From NCBI RefSeq assembly GCF_023078275.1, contig NC_062971.1, forward strand, positions 10,416,001-10,480,000: 64,000 nt of DNA, in the 5' to 3' direction. Origin of the DNA: Leguminivora glycinivorella. Taxonomy: Eukaryota; Arthropoda; Insecta; Lepidoptera; Tortricidae. The notes below the pieces were generated by a model that was not told where the DNA came from, did not search any database, and saw only the letters and a program-made list of their open reading frames with translations. The translations under genes and the position numbers were made by a program. Below, piece by piece: positions 10,577-58,001 of the stretch; the stretch's first letter is position 1, and each line of letters starts with the position of its first letter.

Positions 10577-10899
10577 ACCCCCCCCTTCCCCCTGGATCCG
10601 CGCATGAGTACGAAGTATGGAGTCGGCCGCTATATGACGGCACCCAGCGCAGAGCATAAGAAAGAATGATTGTGGCGCCAACATATTTTTGGATTTCGGG
10701 TTGATATCGCCAATACATTGGCGCCACAACACCATCTACCTTCATTATTTACTTACAGAAGTTTACTGGAAATTGTAATGTTTTTTTTTAATTGGCGATT
10801 CTTAGCTAGTTCATAGACTCAACTGTTTTCGGTAACAAGGGGACAAAGAAGGTATGATACAAAACGAAAGTAATATAGCTGCCTACACCCCTGGCCCCG

Positions 10900-11030
10900 T
10901 AGCCGAATGGCATTTCTCCGACGCCAAACGATAGCGATACGCCGCTGGCTCTGTCGCGCCAATACGCAAGCGCGATAGAGATAGATATCTACTAGCGCTT
11001 CGTTTCGTGAGCGATTGTGCCATTCGGCTA
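10900..11030. mobile_element. 'tagccgaatggc' MITE, copy 1
   Basis: The ends are TAGCCGAATGGCA and its inverse. The centre contains GCGATAGAGATAGATATCTA. Copies at 32136-32246 and 58002-58140 show the same ends and core, which defines a family of three in this window. Confidence 0.8.
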
Positions 11031-11942
11031 GCCACCCTGGACTTCGCATGTTTTCAGGGGTGCGCAGTTAATGCCTATGATTTTTCTTATCAACGCGCTA
11101 ATTAAAATCGCTTGCTTGTATGCTCTGGTAGAATAATAAAAAGTTGAAAACTTCAAAATTGCCGCCATTTTGCAAGTATTATTGGCGATTTTAGTTTTGC
11201 GGAAAATAATTTGCAGACTGCCGAAACTCATTTTTTATGACCTATTTCAACTTTTTAGTTTCAAAGCTCCGCGCAAATTTAATTTTTTAATTTTAGGGCC
11301 AGTTGCACCAATCACAATTTAGTAGACTGATGAACTCAGCAGTGAACTATGAAACTTAGTGGAACCGACCCTTATTTTAGAGAGATATGTATTTCTATGA
11401 AAATAATGTTTATAACTCTCAAGTAATTTCTAAGAATTAAATGTGTTCGGTCATATTTTATTTTATTTATTTACCATTTTCGTTTTTTGTGAAATGTGGG
11501 TGGCGAGTTACCGACATAATTGAGCAGCGCCATCTAGGGCGCCCCTCTTGTAATGCAGAGAGATATTTAATAACCATTTGATCGCCAATTCTCCACAGAA
11601 GGCAGGGAAGCCATGGGTACTCAACTACTCATGGTCTTGTCAGGGACGACGACCACAGCCGTCAGCTCACCAGTCAATGATATCCAACCTATTCTTTTTT
11701 CTGTAGCAATAGCACGCTAGATGGCGCTGTTCAATGTAGGTAATAAAAACATTAAAAATTCACATTTTTCTCAGGTAAAATGCTTTGCACAATAATAAGG
11801 CAAATTGACATGTTATGCTAAAATGAATCCTGATATATTATATATAGAGATAATTGGCAATTTACCCTAGAAACTTACACGATCGCTGAGTTACCGCGTG
11901 AAAAACCTTATACGAAGAAGGGTATGTTAGAATGGCGAACAT

Positions 11943-12064
11943 GTACAGTCAGCATCAATAGTAGCAGATTAAATAACGCACCTCACTATTTTTTCTAGGT
12001 TTATATAGGTACAGTTCATGGTTGGAAATGTTATTTGATCCACTATTTTTGATGCGGACTGTAC
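11943..12064. mobile_element. 122-bp MITE with 'gtacagtcagcatcaa' TIRs
   Basis: GTACAGTCAGCATCAATAGT at the left is matched by ACTATTTTTGATGCGGACTGTAC-type inverse at the right. No coding capacity. Confidence 0.75.
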
Positions 12065-12208
12065 CCAACACGAAAATAAGATAGTATGTACTATTACATT
12101 CTCCGTTTTGTTGATGAATGAATATTGCACATAGGCTCTGTAGATTGTTGCCTTTTTTTGTTATTTTTATTTTTTTGCCTAATGTGCAATTATTATCTCC
12201 AGCCCCTC

Positions 12209-12299
12209 TAGCACAACTTGTCTTGTCGCGCGCGAATCCATACTTGAAGTTGCGCTTGGTGGATGTATAGACTCGCGCACGACAAGACAAGTTGTGCTA
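12209..12299. repeat. 91-bp foldback with 26-base arms
   Basis: TAGCACAACTTGTCTTGTCG at 12209 has its exact inverse ending at 12299; the arms continue into GCGCGCGA/TCGCGCAC. The loop is about 40 bases. Confidence 0.8.
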
Positions 12300-12391
12300 A
12301 AGAGTCAGGTGCATACTGTTACACTATAAAGGGTGTAATAGTCAGGTAAAAAAAAAAAACAATTGTGTATACATGCCACATTATGAAACAC

Positions 12392-12397
12392 TTTATT
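12392..12397 (-). terminator. Candidate poly(A) signal of CNOT9
   Basis: AATAAA on the minus strand about 610 bases downstream of the CNOT9 stop. Other AT-rich signals are possible; this is the best canonical match I see. Confidence 0.35.
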
Positions 12398-13004
12398 CTT
12401 ATACCAGTTGACTACATCTGCATACAAAATAAGTGCTTTCATCTTGTTTTGTACCTAAAAAAAAAATACATAACATATAAAACCAATTCATGTTCAATCA
12501 CATATTCTATATTAATGTTAGTGAGTAGGCATATTAATATTAATAATGAAGTGTCAGTCAAAGGTTCAAATACATATAAAGCAATAATTTGAACAGTAAA
12601 AATGATTGTGAAATGCATTTAGATTCTAGTTTCAAAGGGGCTCAGACCCACTACAGAATATGTAACACATTATTTCCATGTAAACTACTCTATTGTTAAA
12701 ATTAAACTTAATATTAATGTAAACTTATAACAGAAGCTGCAAAATTATTGAGTATCACATAGAAACAATACACTATCATGGCAAGAGATCCCAACCAGTA
12801 GGGCATACCCCTGCCTCCCCAGGCAATTGTAGTTGCCCTATGGATTTTCTTTGTCAAGTAGAGAAAACCCATAGGATTTTTTTGTTCACAGCTAAATACA
12901 AATTGAAAATACTGTTTTTCGCCTAGGGGAGGCTCTAACGGTTGGGAATCCTTGCACTACAGAGAGAACACTGCAGTGGGACTTGAGCTCCATAAAAGAG
13001 AAGC

Positions 13005-13901
13005 TCACATGTTCTGCTGAGCGGGGCTAGCAGGAGGAGGCTGGGCTTCTAAATTCTTTATCAACTGCGCAAGCCAGTGCTTTGTAGAGTTGTCTTCCTG
13101 AAGGCAGGCCGTGAATGTAGCATCTCGCAACTGATCCGGAAGACATTGTCTCAGTGCCTCCCTGGCCCTCGGGTTGTCTGACAGACGGAGATAGCAGCGA
13201 ACTACATGCTTCAACAACCTCGCAGAAGGATCTTTTGCTAAAGACAGCACCATCTTCCCAAGTATCATGGCTACATGTGAAAATCTATCATAGGTTTGAC
13301 AAATGTAGCACAAACCACTGTCATCTAGCAAAATCTTTTGGAGTATAAATGTGGCAACCGTTTTAGAAAGTTCAGACCCATTTTCCATAATACGCAAGCA
13401 CAGGGGAATTATCTCTGTGGTCAGCAGAAATGTTATAACTTCCTGTTCATCTGTCTTGACCAATGCCCCAATCACTCCAAGACTTGTTAATCGCAAGTAT
13501 TCGAAGGGTCTAGTTTTGGAGACCGTGTGGAGAAAGGGATACAGGAATAATGGAACATGGGCTTGAAGGAATGCAGACCTCGTCTCAGGATGAGAGGCTA
13601 CACACTGCATCAAGGCTAAAGCGTTGCATACACGGTTGCTTTGATGCGCGGTCAGTGTCGGCGGGATCATTGCCACATAGATGTTCGTAATCTCTTGCAA
13701 CAGCGCGGCTATGGTGCCAAAGCTATGCCACAGCATGGGTGCCAAGTCGGGGACCACTTCCCGCTTTTTACTCAATTCCAGGAGAGCATTCTCCCTCGTC
13801 TCTGGGTTACATAGCTCCAGAATCCACGTGTAGATCTTCTCGCGGTCCACCACGGCTTGCATGTTGGCCGGGCTTTGCTGGGCGCTCATGTTGTTATTCA
13901 T
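13005..13901 (-). CDS. CNOT9: CCR4-NOT transcription complex subunit 9 (Rcd-1)
   Basis: One uninterrupted frame of 298 residues (human protein 299). It is an armadillo-repeat scaffold of the CCR4-NOT deadenylase that docks on the NOT1 central region and offers tryptophan-binding pockets to recruiters such as GW182 proteins; it acts in the cytoplasm in mRNA decay and repression. The core is nearly identical to the animal family: [35 protein letters not shown], the [15 protein letters not shown] block, [20 protein letters not shown] and [20 protein letters not shown]. Only the N-terminal 18 and C-terminal 20 residues diverge, as usual. The ATG at 13899-13901 lies 16 residues before the conserved VDREKIY. 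The coding sequence has no intron; a possible acceptor (TTTCAACTAG) about 20 bases upstream hints at an intron in the 5' UTR. Divergent from HEATR5B. Confidence 0.97.
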   Translation of the reverse strand: MNNNMSAQQSPANMQAVVDREKIYTWILELCNPETRENALLELSKKREVVPDLAPMLWHSFGTIAALLQEITNIYVAMIPPTLTAHQSNRVCNALALMQCVASHPETRSAFLQAHVPLFLYPFLHTVSKTRPFEYLRLTSLGVIGALVKTDEQEVITFLLTTEIIPLCLRIMENGSELSKTVATFILQKILLDDSGLCYICQTYDRFSHVAMILGKMVLSLAKDPSARLLKHVVRCYLRLSDNPRAREALRQCLPDQLRDATFTACLQEDNSTKHWLAQLIKNLEAQPPPASPAQQNM

Positions 13902-15404
13902 TGTTGCAGCTCAATGAAAGCTAGTTGAAATACTATATACTTGGCACTGGCATAGAATAGATTCTTAATATAGGTCATAACTCATTGTCCACTAAAACAA
14001 AATAGTTTCTAATTTATATCACAATTTATCAAAAATACTGAGTCTCGTCTTGACAAACGTCAAAGTAAAAGAGTATAGACATATTTATTTTTCTCATTGG
14101 TTTGGCAATGAAGAATAGAGCTACTTGGCGCTCTTGGCAGCCTGGGCGTCAATATATAAAAAAATATATATATTCAAAGTGAAACCCACAAGTTTTTTTT
14201 TACAAAAAATAGTGCCCTTTTTAATTTATAATATCATCAATATGAATAATAAAACCAAAATAAAACTGAAGAAAATTTGTAAAATTCCAAAAACCGTAAA
14301 AAGCATAACTATGCTACACTATTTCACAGCTGTCATTTTTCTGTCTGACACTTGACAGAGACGGACTTGTGTGCATCATCGAGTTGTCTAATCCATCGTG
14401 GATTCCTTTATTTCCTTTTGGATATTTTTATTTTCAGTGGTTAATTGCGTTTAAAAGTGTTAATTTATTTATTGTATTTTACATTAAATGGTTTTGTCAT
14501 TAAATATGGAACTAATATTTTAAAGACTATGTGAATAAACAAAGTGTAAATCGGTCAGCTATATTGGTACGCGTTAAATTAGGTAATAACTATTAAAATA
14601 TTCTTATTGTTTAGCTTAAGATTGGGTTTTTTAGATAAATTTAAGATCTGGGTAAGCCTTTTTCAAATGTATTCATTAGTAGTTTACGTATCATGAGTGT
14701 TCCCTCAATTCCAGTAATTGGCTGACGCCATAGCTATTTCGGCCGTATAAAATAAACAATGCTTTAGTGTACTTCAACAGTCTTGTGAACATTAACTAGC
14801 GGGGAACTAGGCAGGATATCCACACAATGTATATGACACACATCTATACCACACATACATACCTTTGTGCTTTATAATATATTTTAGTAGGAGACACAGA
14901 ATATCACATCATGCATTTAAAACATATAAACATGTCAGCTATCACAGGAAGTTTCTTGTTAAAACACAATGTTTTTGACTCATCATAATGAGTATTTATT
15001 TCTTTTCATTATTGGAAGCTGTAATACTGTGCTTTACAAACCACAGATGAGAACAGGAAAGTTATTAAATAAACAGGAAAAGTTTTAACTTTGTTCATGT
15101 ATGGTGGTCAAAAATCTCTGGTTCTGTTTTATAGAGAAGAAGTAATAGTTCTTGAACAAAATGCTATAAGTGTGTCAAAAATCAGTCACATCTGTAATCA
15201 TACACTGACTATAGCTATAACACAAAACTTTGATCTGTGTTTATCCTTGATAATACTTTAAGATAGAATCTAAATTTATGATATAGTTTCAATAGTGAGC
15301 AAAATGTTGTATCACTTAAATTGCAAAAGTAAGTTAATGAAGTGCTAGAGTAGGCCGCCAGGCAGAATTAGCATAATATCCCATATTCTTAATTGATGTT
15401 GCAG
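13902..15404. promoter_or_regulatory. Divergent 5' region of CNOT9 and HEATR5B
   Basis: CNOT9 (minus) and HEATR5B (plus) are head to head with 1.5 kb between their start codons. The sequence ends in an acceptor (GATGTTGCAG) 4 bases before the HEATR5B ATG, so HEATR5B must have at least one upstream non-coding exon in this interval, probably near 14340-14560. No TATA box stands out. Shared or overlapping promoters are inferred from the arrangement only. Confidence 0.45.
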
Positions 15405-15408
15405 AATC

Positions 15409-51494
<36,086 letters not shown>

Positions 51495-53687
51495 CTCGCC
51501 TCCATCTAACGACTATGATATTATGTTCATTTAAATGGGCGACATATTGGAAGAGATGTGATCACTTGATTTCGAATGCGTATCTAAAATAACTTGTCAT
51601 AGGGCCCATTACGTCACCTAATAGGACAAGTAAAGCAGAGTCTAAAAGTAAACAAACGTATCTTAACTGTTAGTAAATTTCAGTGAGCGATTAAAGAGAT
51701 ACGGATATAAATTGAAAATGGATGAAACATTATGGAATTTAATTTATAGATGAAATTGGGACTTCGAATGACGAAAGTATTTAAATTGATCCGAATAGTT
51801 ATGACATAATCGGTTAATAGTAAGACGAGAGGACCAGTGGTGGTAAGTCATCAAATTGTAGCAGAATGGATTAAATAAAATATTAAGCATTACGCAAACT
51901 ACTAATATTTAGAAAAATATAAATGGAAATCGCAAGTCAGGGTTTTTAGATAAAAAATATCCGCTATATCCAGTGATTTAGTAGTCATGAAATGCAATAA
52001 TTCATAATGAGATTAATGAGTGAAAATATTGAAATGTATCAAAAGGAATGTAAAAAATATTTAAAAATTATTATGTATGATCTCTTCCTAAGTATTTGTT
52101 ATTTTATCGAACATAAAAAATAACTACTATTAGGTTATTTAAGCACAATGTAGTTGTATTGTAGAATGTAGGTGCCACGAGAGCTGAGGGTATACCTGAT
52201 AACAGGGCTAGACTGTTAGTGCCTAATTGGTTCTAAAGAAATAATGAATGGATCTGGATGTGGCAATAATATCATAATTAATTATAAGTAAAATAGAGGC
52301 TAGGACAATAGTTATTTGGCATACTTTCCGTACATTTTTGATAAAAAAAAAGAACGAAAATACCTGGGCTACAAGACAATATAAATGGTTTAAGTAAACA
52401 TTCCAAACAGATCAACCCAGCGTTAAAAATGTAATTATTAAATTACGACCGTAACTATTAAAGATTAGTTCCACACAGTAAAATCTTCCTTATTTATATC
52501 AAATAGTTATATTCTGGTCTTTTCTCGCCCAACACAGATGATTCATTCACATCTTTCACTGTTGATCATCTGGGTGGGACAGATTAAAAAACGTATAAAT
52601 TATACTTAATCTAAATGATTGATATTTCGAATCTAAATACTGCTTAGTGTCATAGATATAGCAATTCTTAGATTGAAATAAATGTCATATACAAAGAAAA
52701 AAATGACCAAGGCCTCCAAGTGTCCGATGCTGGATTCGAACCAGCGTACTCCGTTATAGCCACGGATGCCTCAAACCGACCTGTCTGCCTCAAAATTTCG
52801 ACCCTTGCCGCCGTGACCGGTTGGCCGAGTGGTTTGAGGCATCCGTGGCTATAACGGAGTACGCTGGTTCGAATCCAGCATCGGACACTTGGAGGCCTTG
52901 GTCATTTTTTCTTTGTATATGACATTTATTTCAGTTTATAGTTAAATAATAGTAGTGTGTCTACTAAAAACACAAATTAAAATATTTCCTATGAAATAAT
53001 TTCCTAAAAATAATAAAACACAACATCGACATTTAGTTTTTTACGTAATAGGGAAAACAGTGTAGTGAATTCCATCACGATCATTTTAAGAATGTAATTG
53101 CACGCTTAGTTCCTAGCTGGAATCTTTCGAGAACTTGTAGTTGTAAGTAAAAATCTTTCTGGTTTCATTATTAGCCAACATTAAATTTTAAGGTGGAAAA
53201 TTTGTAAATTAAACTGTGCTCGACTAACAAATGCACTAAAAGATGCACTATAACTTCCTATAGCAAATTAATACGTTCACTGCGACAGGTTATCTAAAAA
53301 TCCTGGGCATACTTAAACACAGTTTCATTCACCGATCATGCACTTTTAGAAAAAGTTCTCAAGAGTTTCAGCAATTAGTGTGCTAATATAGTAGAAACTA
53401 TACATCAATAAATAATGTGATAAGACTATGAAATTCTTATTGCCAAATTTTTTGTACGGAATAATTTTCCACTGTCTTTTATTATTCCCAACAATATTAA
53501 GTGTCGAATGCCAATTCTCGTATGTGTAAGTTTTCTGTGTTAATGGAATTATTTATTTATACATATTTTCAGCCATTAATTTATTTTAAGGTTTTATTTA
53601 AAATATACTATTTACCTAACAAAAACTATTTTTATTCAACACTCATTCCCTCATTCCAGTCAAAATAAAAGTACATATTAGTCAAAT
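51495..53687. other. HEATR5B 3' UTR and intergenic DNA
   Basis: AT-rich DNA without supported exons. A canonical AATAAA at 51874-51879, 380 bases after the stop, is a likely HEATR5B poly(A) signal. The only other structure seen is the inverted SINE pair at 52674-52932. Confidence 0.5.
52674..52932. repeat. Inverted pair of tRNA-derived SINEs (family B)
   Basis: The left arm (52674-52781) is a reverse copy and the right arm (52815-52932) a forward copy, almost identical over 105 bases with a 33-base spacer. The forward copy shows a tRNA-like head GACCGGTTGGCCGAGTGGTT, a B box GGTTCGAATCC and the tail TTTGTATATGACATTTATTT. An RNA through it would form a very stable hairpin. Confidence 0.9.
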
Positions 53688-53693
53688 TTATTT
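53688..53693 (-). terminator. Poly(A) signal of the unidentified minus-strand gene
   Basis: AATAAA on the minus strand, 22 bases after the stop codon at 53715-53717. Confidence 0.5.
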
Positions 53694-53714
53694 TATTATA
53701 TTAATAAATTTAAA

Positions 53715-56700
53715 TTAAGTGCTTATTTCCTTAGCTGCGTCATTTTCAGACAATACTGATTTTTCATTGCTGCTAACTTCCGCTTTCGATTTCTTGTCTG
53801 GAAATAACAATATGTTAGTTAGAATCAAGGACGTATATATAGAAAGTCTAAGGGGGGGGGTCCGGGTCATGAACTCAACCGGATAAAAAGAGGTCTCGAA
53901 TATTTAATTAACCTCTCGTATGCTTAGGAGCAGATCTGCTCCATATTGTTTCAACTTTAACATGTAGTTATTATGACTAATATATTAATGACAATTTTTT
54001 GACAGACGCATACGAAAGGTTAATAATGATGCAAAATAAGAGACACTAATTCGTTATAAAACTATATTTAATTGTTTTCTTCTTTAAAAATTAGTTGATT
54101 GGCAATATCATTACCGTCTATTATTACGGCAGCTATTTCCCTACGGATAGACATAAGGGCTAGCCCCGTGAGGCGCTCTTGTTCCGTCCTATTACGCAAA
54201 AATGTTTTTAACCTTTTTAAGGTTGAAACACTTCTTTCAGCAGTTGCTGTTGATACTGGTAAAGTGGCCAGTATCAATAGCAACTTTCTGATCGATGGAA
54301 AGAAATTTGGATCACACTGGTCGATGGCCCCAATAGCAGGTCTAGGTTTTTTTTTCAGGCTCCAGGGTTGACCAATGACTCGGATCTAACTCGGATATCA
54401 AATGTTCCAAGAAAGGATAATATACGTTTCGCCGGTAGTATATCTCCGCAGTTTCCCCTGGAACATTATTGCGATGGGTTTGGCGACCAGTTGTACGAGG
54501 TGCCACTAGTTCACCGCCTGGGCATAAATTTTCGGCGCCCTTGAGGAGAAGATTCACTACGTAGGAAAATAAATCGCGAGCGTAGCGAGCGCGAAATTTT
54601 TTTCATAGTAATGCCGTAATTTGAAGATTAACGCAATACAAAATTTATGGATTTCATCAGACAGAGTGCGAAAGGGACAAATGGTTGAACTTTCGTAGTC
54701 GCACCCTAGTATAGTTACGTGTGGTTGAACGTGAATATCATGTCCATAAAATAACAAACAAAATGGGGCACTATAGTGGCCAAGTCAGGAAAGCAGATTC
54801 GGAATTTGTCCTAACTAAAAGAGCAGATAATTATAAATAGTAAGCGAGATTTTTTTCCTATTGACTCGATTAATTAAGACAACCCGCCAGCGGCGAATCC
54901 GCGAACTTTCAAGCTTTTATCGTCTGCACTCTGCAGAGCTGTGGTCTTTGACATATTTTGGGGTATTTTGACTTCACAGGGCGCCTATGTTCCCGACTTT
55001 TAGGCCTTATATTTCGCCATCACTATTATTTTTATAATAATGCTTAAGAGTTAATTAAGGGATTAACTGCGGACTCGATCGTCACCGTCGGGACGCCCAT
55101 TTCGGTATTTTGCCACTAAGTGATCTGAGTGCTTTGAAATTCGCTCACCATCTATTGCGACTCACAAAATTGCGCCTCCCTGAGACGTTTTGCGTCTTTG
55201 GCTTTATGAGGAACTCCGCTTTGGACAATCGGGTAGACTCATATTTTTGCATTTGGATAGCGACGTCCAATGTGGTTCGTCAAGGGCTAGAATCCTCCTT
55301 GTACGGCGCCCCAGCAACAGCGCCCTTATGAATGGCAATATGGTGCAACTTTCTGAATTACAAATCTAGATTTTCAATAGGTGGATTAATTTCCGAATCC
55401 TTTTGCCATTTTGTGATATGTGCTCGCCCACGCAACGTATAATTTTTTGTATGGATTTTTCCACATTCTCGATTCTGGCGCCCCCTTACCATGTGGCGCC
55501 TAGAGCGGCCGCTCCACTCGCTCTACCCTTAATCCGGCCCTGCCTAAGGGGGGGGTTTGAACCCCCTGAACCCCCCCCTTATATACGTCCTTGGTTAGAA
55601 TATAAAACAATATTTACGACTAACATCTGTCGGCGAGAATACGGTAATAACAATGTAGGCAATCATATTTAATGTTCTATAAGGTTGGTAAGAAAGTAAT
55701 GAGCGATCGATTGAATTCCACATAAAATTTTTGAGAGAGTTCTAGAATCTTCTATGATCGAAAGTATATAAAGGGCGAGTCGCACAGTTTCTCGTCAGTC
55801 ATTCACTAGCTGTCGCCGAGCTATAAGGAAGAAAATGGACGAATTAAAAGTGCATGTAAGGCATTGCTTACTATATGAATTTCAGTCTGGCCATTCAGCC
55901 GCCAAAGCAGTGCGTAATATATGTCAGCGTGTTGCTCCTGAAGTTGTGTCTGAGGCCACGGCGAAATGATGGTTCCAGCGGTTTCGTAGTGGCGACTTTT
56001 CATTATCAGATCAACCTAAGTCTGGTCGACCGGTGAAGATTGATGTAGCCAAATTAAAAACCTTAATTGAAGGAGAACCGAGGCTAACGAGTCGTACTCT
56101 TGCTACCGAGTTAGGCTGCTTTCATGTCACCATAGAAACACATTTACACGAGTTGGGAAAAAACTACAAATACAGTGTTTGGATACCGCACGAACTTGAT
56201 AGAGATCAACTAAACCGCCGTGCCGATATCTGCATACAACTTCTGTCTTTTCGCCGCACATTCAACTGGTTGGACCATCTTATCACTGGAGATGAAAAAT
56301 GGGTCTTATATATAAATCACACACGCAAACGTCAGTGGCTAGCTCCAAACGAAAAAGGAATAGAGGCACCAAAAACAGAGCCTCACCCGAAAAAAGTTAT
56401 GCTGTCCGTTTGGTGGGATATTCATGGTATTATTCACTGGGAACTCCTACCAAGTGGAATGACTGTTACCGCATCAGTATACTGTAATCAGCTTGAAAAT
56501 TTAAACCAAAAAATCTGTCAGAATCGTCCACAGCATGCTAAAGTTTTTTCTTACACGACAATGCTCGCCCACACATTGCAAAAGTGACTCGGCTAAAGCT
56601 ATTGGAGCTAGGTTGGAAAGTGATACCTCATCCACCGTACTCTCCAGACTTGGCACCTACGGATTACGCATTGTTCAGATCGCTAAGCAATGCCTTGAAT

Positions 56701-57259
56701 GAAAAAAAGTTCGATGATCAAGCCCATCTACGACAGTACATAGCTGAGTTTTTTGAATCTAAACCTAAGAACTTCTTCGCCGATGCTATTCATTCTTTAC
56801 CAGAACGATGGAGACAAGTAGTAGATAACGAAGGCCATTATATTTTTGATAAATGATTAAAATAATAAATTAAATAAAAATTACAATATTGGTTATGATT
56901 CGCTCATTACTTTCTTACCAACCCAATAGTATGCTCTATCTTCGTAAGGCCCAATGTACATTACAATGTACATAGTGTTGCAATCTAATTTGAACCTTCC
57001 ATGAACTGAATAAAGTAGAATTTCCATTGTTACATTGATTTTAGAAACAAACGAAAATCTGCTTATGACCAGGCGGGCACTATGCTTGTTGGCCACACAG
57101 TATACAAAAACTCCGTTTAGTGAACTCACCTCTTAGAAATAGAGGAGGCAGTGTGGCAACGGTGAGATAGCCGGTGTGCCCCGGCGCGCTCGGCGGCCAC
57201 CCTCCCACCACGTAGCTCGTGTCTGATGTCGGCTTCTCGTCCACTGGGTTCTCCGAGCC
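53715..57259 (-). CDS. Last two coding exons of an unidentified gene
   Basis: Exons 57130-57259 and 53715-53797 (minus strand) join in phase (G|AC) across GT-AG borders. The first gives GSENPVDEKPTSDTSYVVGG, WPPSAPGHTGYLTVATLPPL and FLR, the second DKKSKAEVSSNEKSVLSEND and AAKEIST before a TAA. I do not recognise the family. The GC-rich codon use of the first exon, matching splice phases and a nearby poly(A) signal make coding status likely. The tail is charged and hydrophilic, while TGYLTVATLPPLFL could be part of a membrane segment. The 5' exons are not found in the 6.7 kb to the window edge and are probably beyond it. The intron is 3.3 kb, almost all of it two transposons. Confidence 0.7.
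53826..55593. mobile_element. Degenerate hAT element, 1768 bp, 8-bp TSD
   Basis: The ends are CAAGGACGTATATA and its perfect inverse (14 bp), flanked by GTTAGAAT at 53818-53825 and 55594-55601. C- and G-rich tracts lie just inside both ends. The only recognisable coding is a transposase remnant at 54068-54557. It lies in the intron of the minus-strand gene. Confidence 0.9.
54068..54557 (-). pseudogene. hAT transposase C-terminal remnant (ZMYM1-like)
   Basis: On the minus strand 54342-54557 gives VAPRTTGRQTHRNNVPGETA and YPFLEHLISELD; then, in another frame, 54068-54283 gives LLILATLPVSTATAERSVST and LKRLKTFLRNRTEQERLTGL. The second part is the hAT C-terminal dimerisation domain (the 'P.S.A..ERSFS.LK.IKT.LR..M...RL..L' signature). 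A frame break separates them and the rest of the transposase is missing, so it is dead. Confidence 0.85.
55680..56936 (+). mobile_element. mariner element, 1257 bp, TA target duplication
   Basis: GGTTGGTAAGAAAGTAATGA is found at the left end and, inverted, at the right end; the outer few bases differ. TA flanks both sides (55678-55679, 56937-56938). It encloses one transposase frame. It lies in the intron of the minus-strand gene, 86 bases from the hAT element. Confidence 0.93.
55835..56856 (+). pseudogene. mariner transposase pseudogene (DD34D)
   Basis: The frame starts MDELKVHVRHCLLYEFQSGH, the paired helix-turn-helix DNA-binding part. A TGA at 55967-55969 interrupts it just before WFQRFRSGD. 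The WVPHEL-like linker appears as WIPHELDRDQLNRR, and the first catalytic Asp is in ITGDEKWVLY. A frameshift in the T-rich run near 56545 separates this from the second catalytic Asp (HDNARPH, in the next frame) and the third (YSPDLAPTDYALF), 34 residues apart in the usual DD34D order. It ends HYIFDK. One stop plus one frameshift leave it inactive; the rest of the frame is well kept. Confidence 0.92.
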
Positions 57260-57437
57260 CTGGAAACAGAAATGTATAAACGTAACCCTTAATTTAAGGT
57301 ACAGTGAGCTGCAAAATTGCATGGAGAAATTATTATGAATTCATTGATAAACTCGCCATTCACTTTTGCAGATAGTACATATTTGAACATCAGAAATACC
57401 TATATACTACCTAATAAAAAAGTAAAATGATAATGAC

Positions 57438-57924
57438 TAGAGATGGGCCGAATATGGACTTTGCCGAATACGAATATTCGGCCGAATATTCGGTTCTGCT
57501 CTTACCGAACCGAACATTCGGCCGAATATTCGGTTACGCCATATTTTTAAAGGGGATGTTCATTAAAACTATTAAATGATTGATAATGGTTACATATGTT
57601 ACTAAAACTATGTTTTTATGATTTAGTGGATAACTAAAACTTAGTTAAAACAACTTTGAATTCTTCTCAACTCTTAAACTACGGTTTTTAATGTATTCTT
57701 ATATTTTGACGCATAGGTTTCTCTTTTTTTAGCAGTTCCGTAAACAGCTACTAAAATAGGAGCTTTTATCCAATGGAATACATAAGATCTTCATTAGTTG
57801 TTTACTTTGTTTATTCGGTAAATACTCGGCAATGCAACCGAATTATTCGGCCGAATACGAACATTTAAAAATTTGCCGAATATGACGAATACCGAATATT
57901 TACCTAATATTCGGCCCATCTCTA
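57438..57924. mobile_element. 487-bp hAT-type MITE rich in 'attcgg', 8-bp TSD
   Basis: The ends are TAGAGATGGGCCGAAT and its perfect inverse (16 bp). ATAATGAC is duplicated at 57430-57437 and 57925-57932. CGAATATTCGG palindromes recur just inside both ends. A related AATATTCGG-rich scrap lies at about 26575-26670. Confidence 0.93.
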
Positions 57925-58001
57925 ATAATGACATATATACCCATTATATTACCCAAGGATTAGCAAAAACTATAGTTTGTGATGTACACGTACAGCCGAC
58001 G

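Larger units (their letters stand above)
9947..12391. other. Repeat-rich intergenic region upstream of CNOT9 3' end
   Basis: No exon is supported. The stretch is mostly a string of short TIR elements and low-complexity DNA: 10031-10170, 10396-10479, the G-run at 10555-10576, 10900-11030, 11943-12064 and 12209-12299, each listed separately. The remaining 11040-11940 is AT-rich with no visible structure. Confidence 0.55.

Noticed and set aside
52815..52890. Possible tRNA gene
   Set aside because: The tRNA-like head is followed by the same tail as the other family B SINE copies and is duplicated in inverse nearby.
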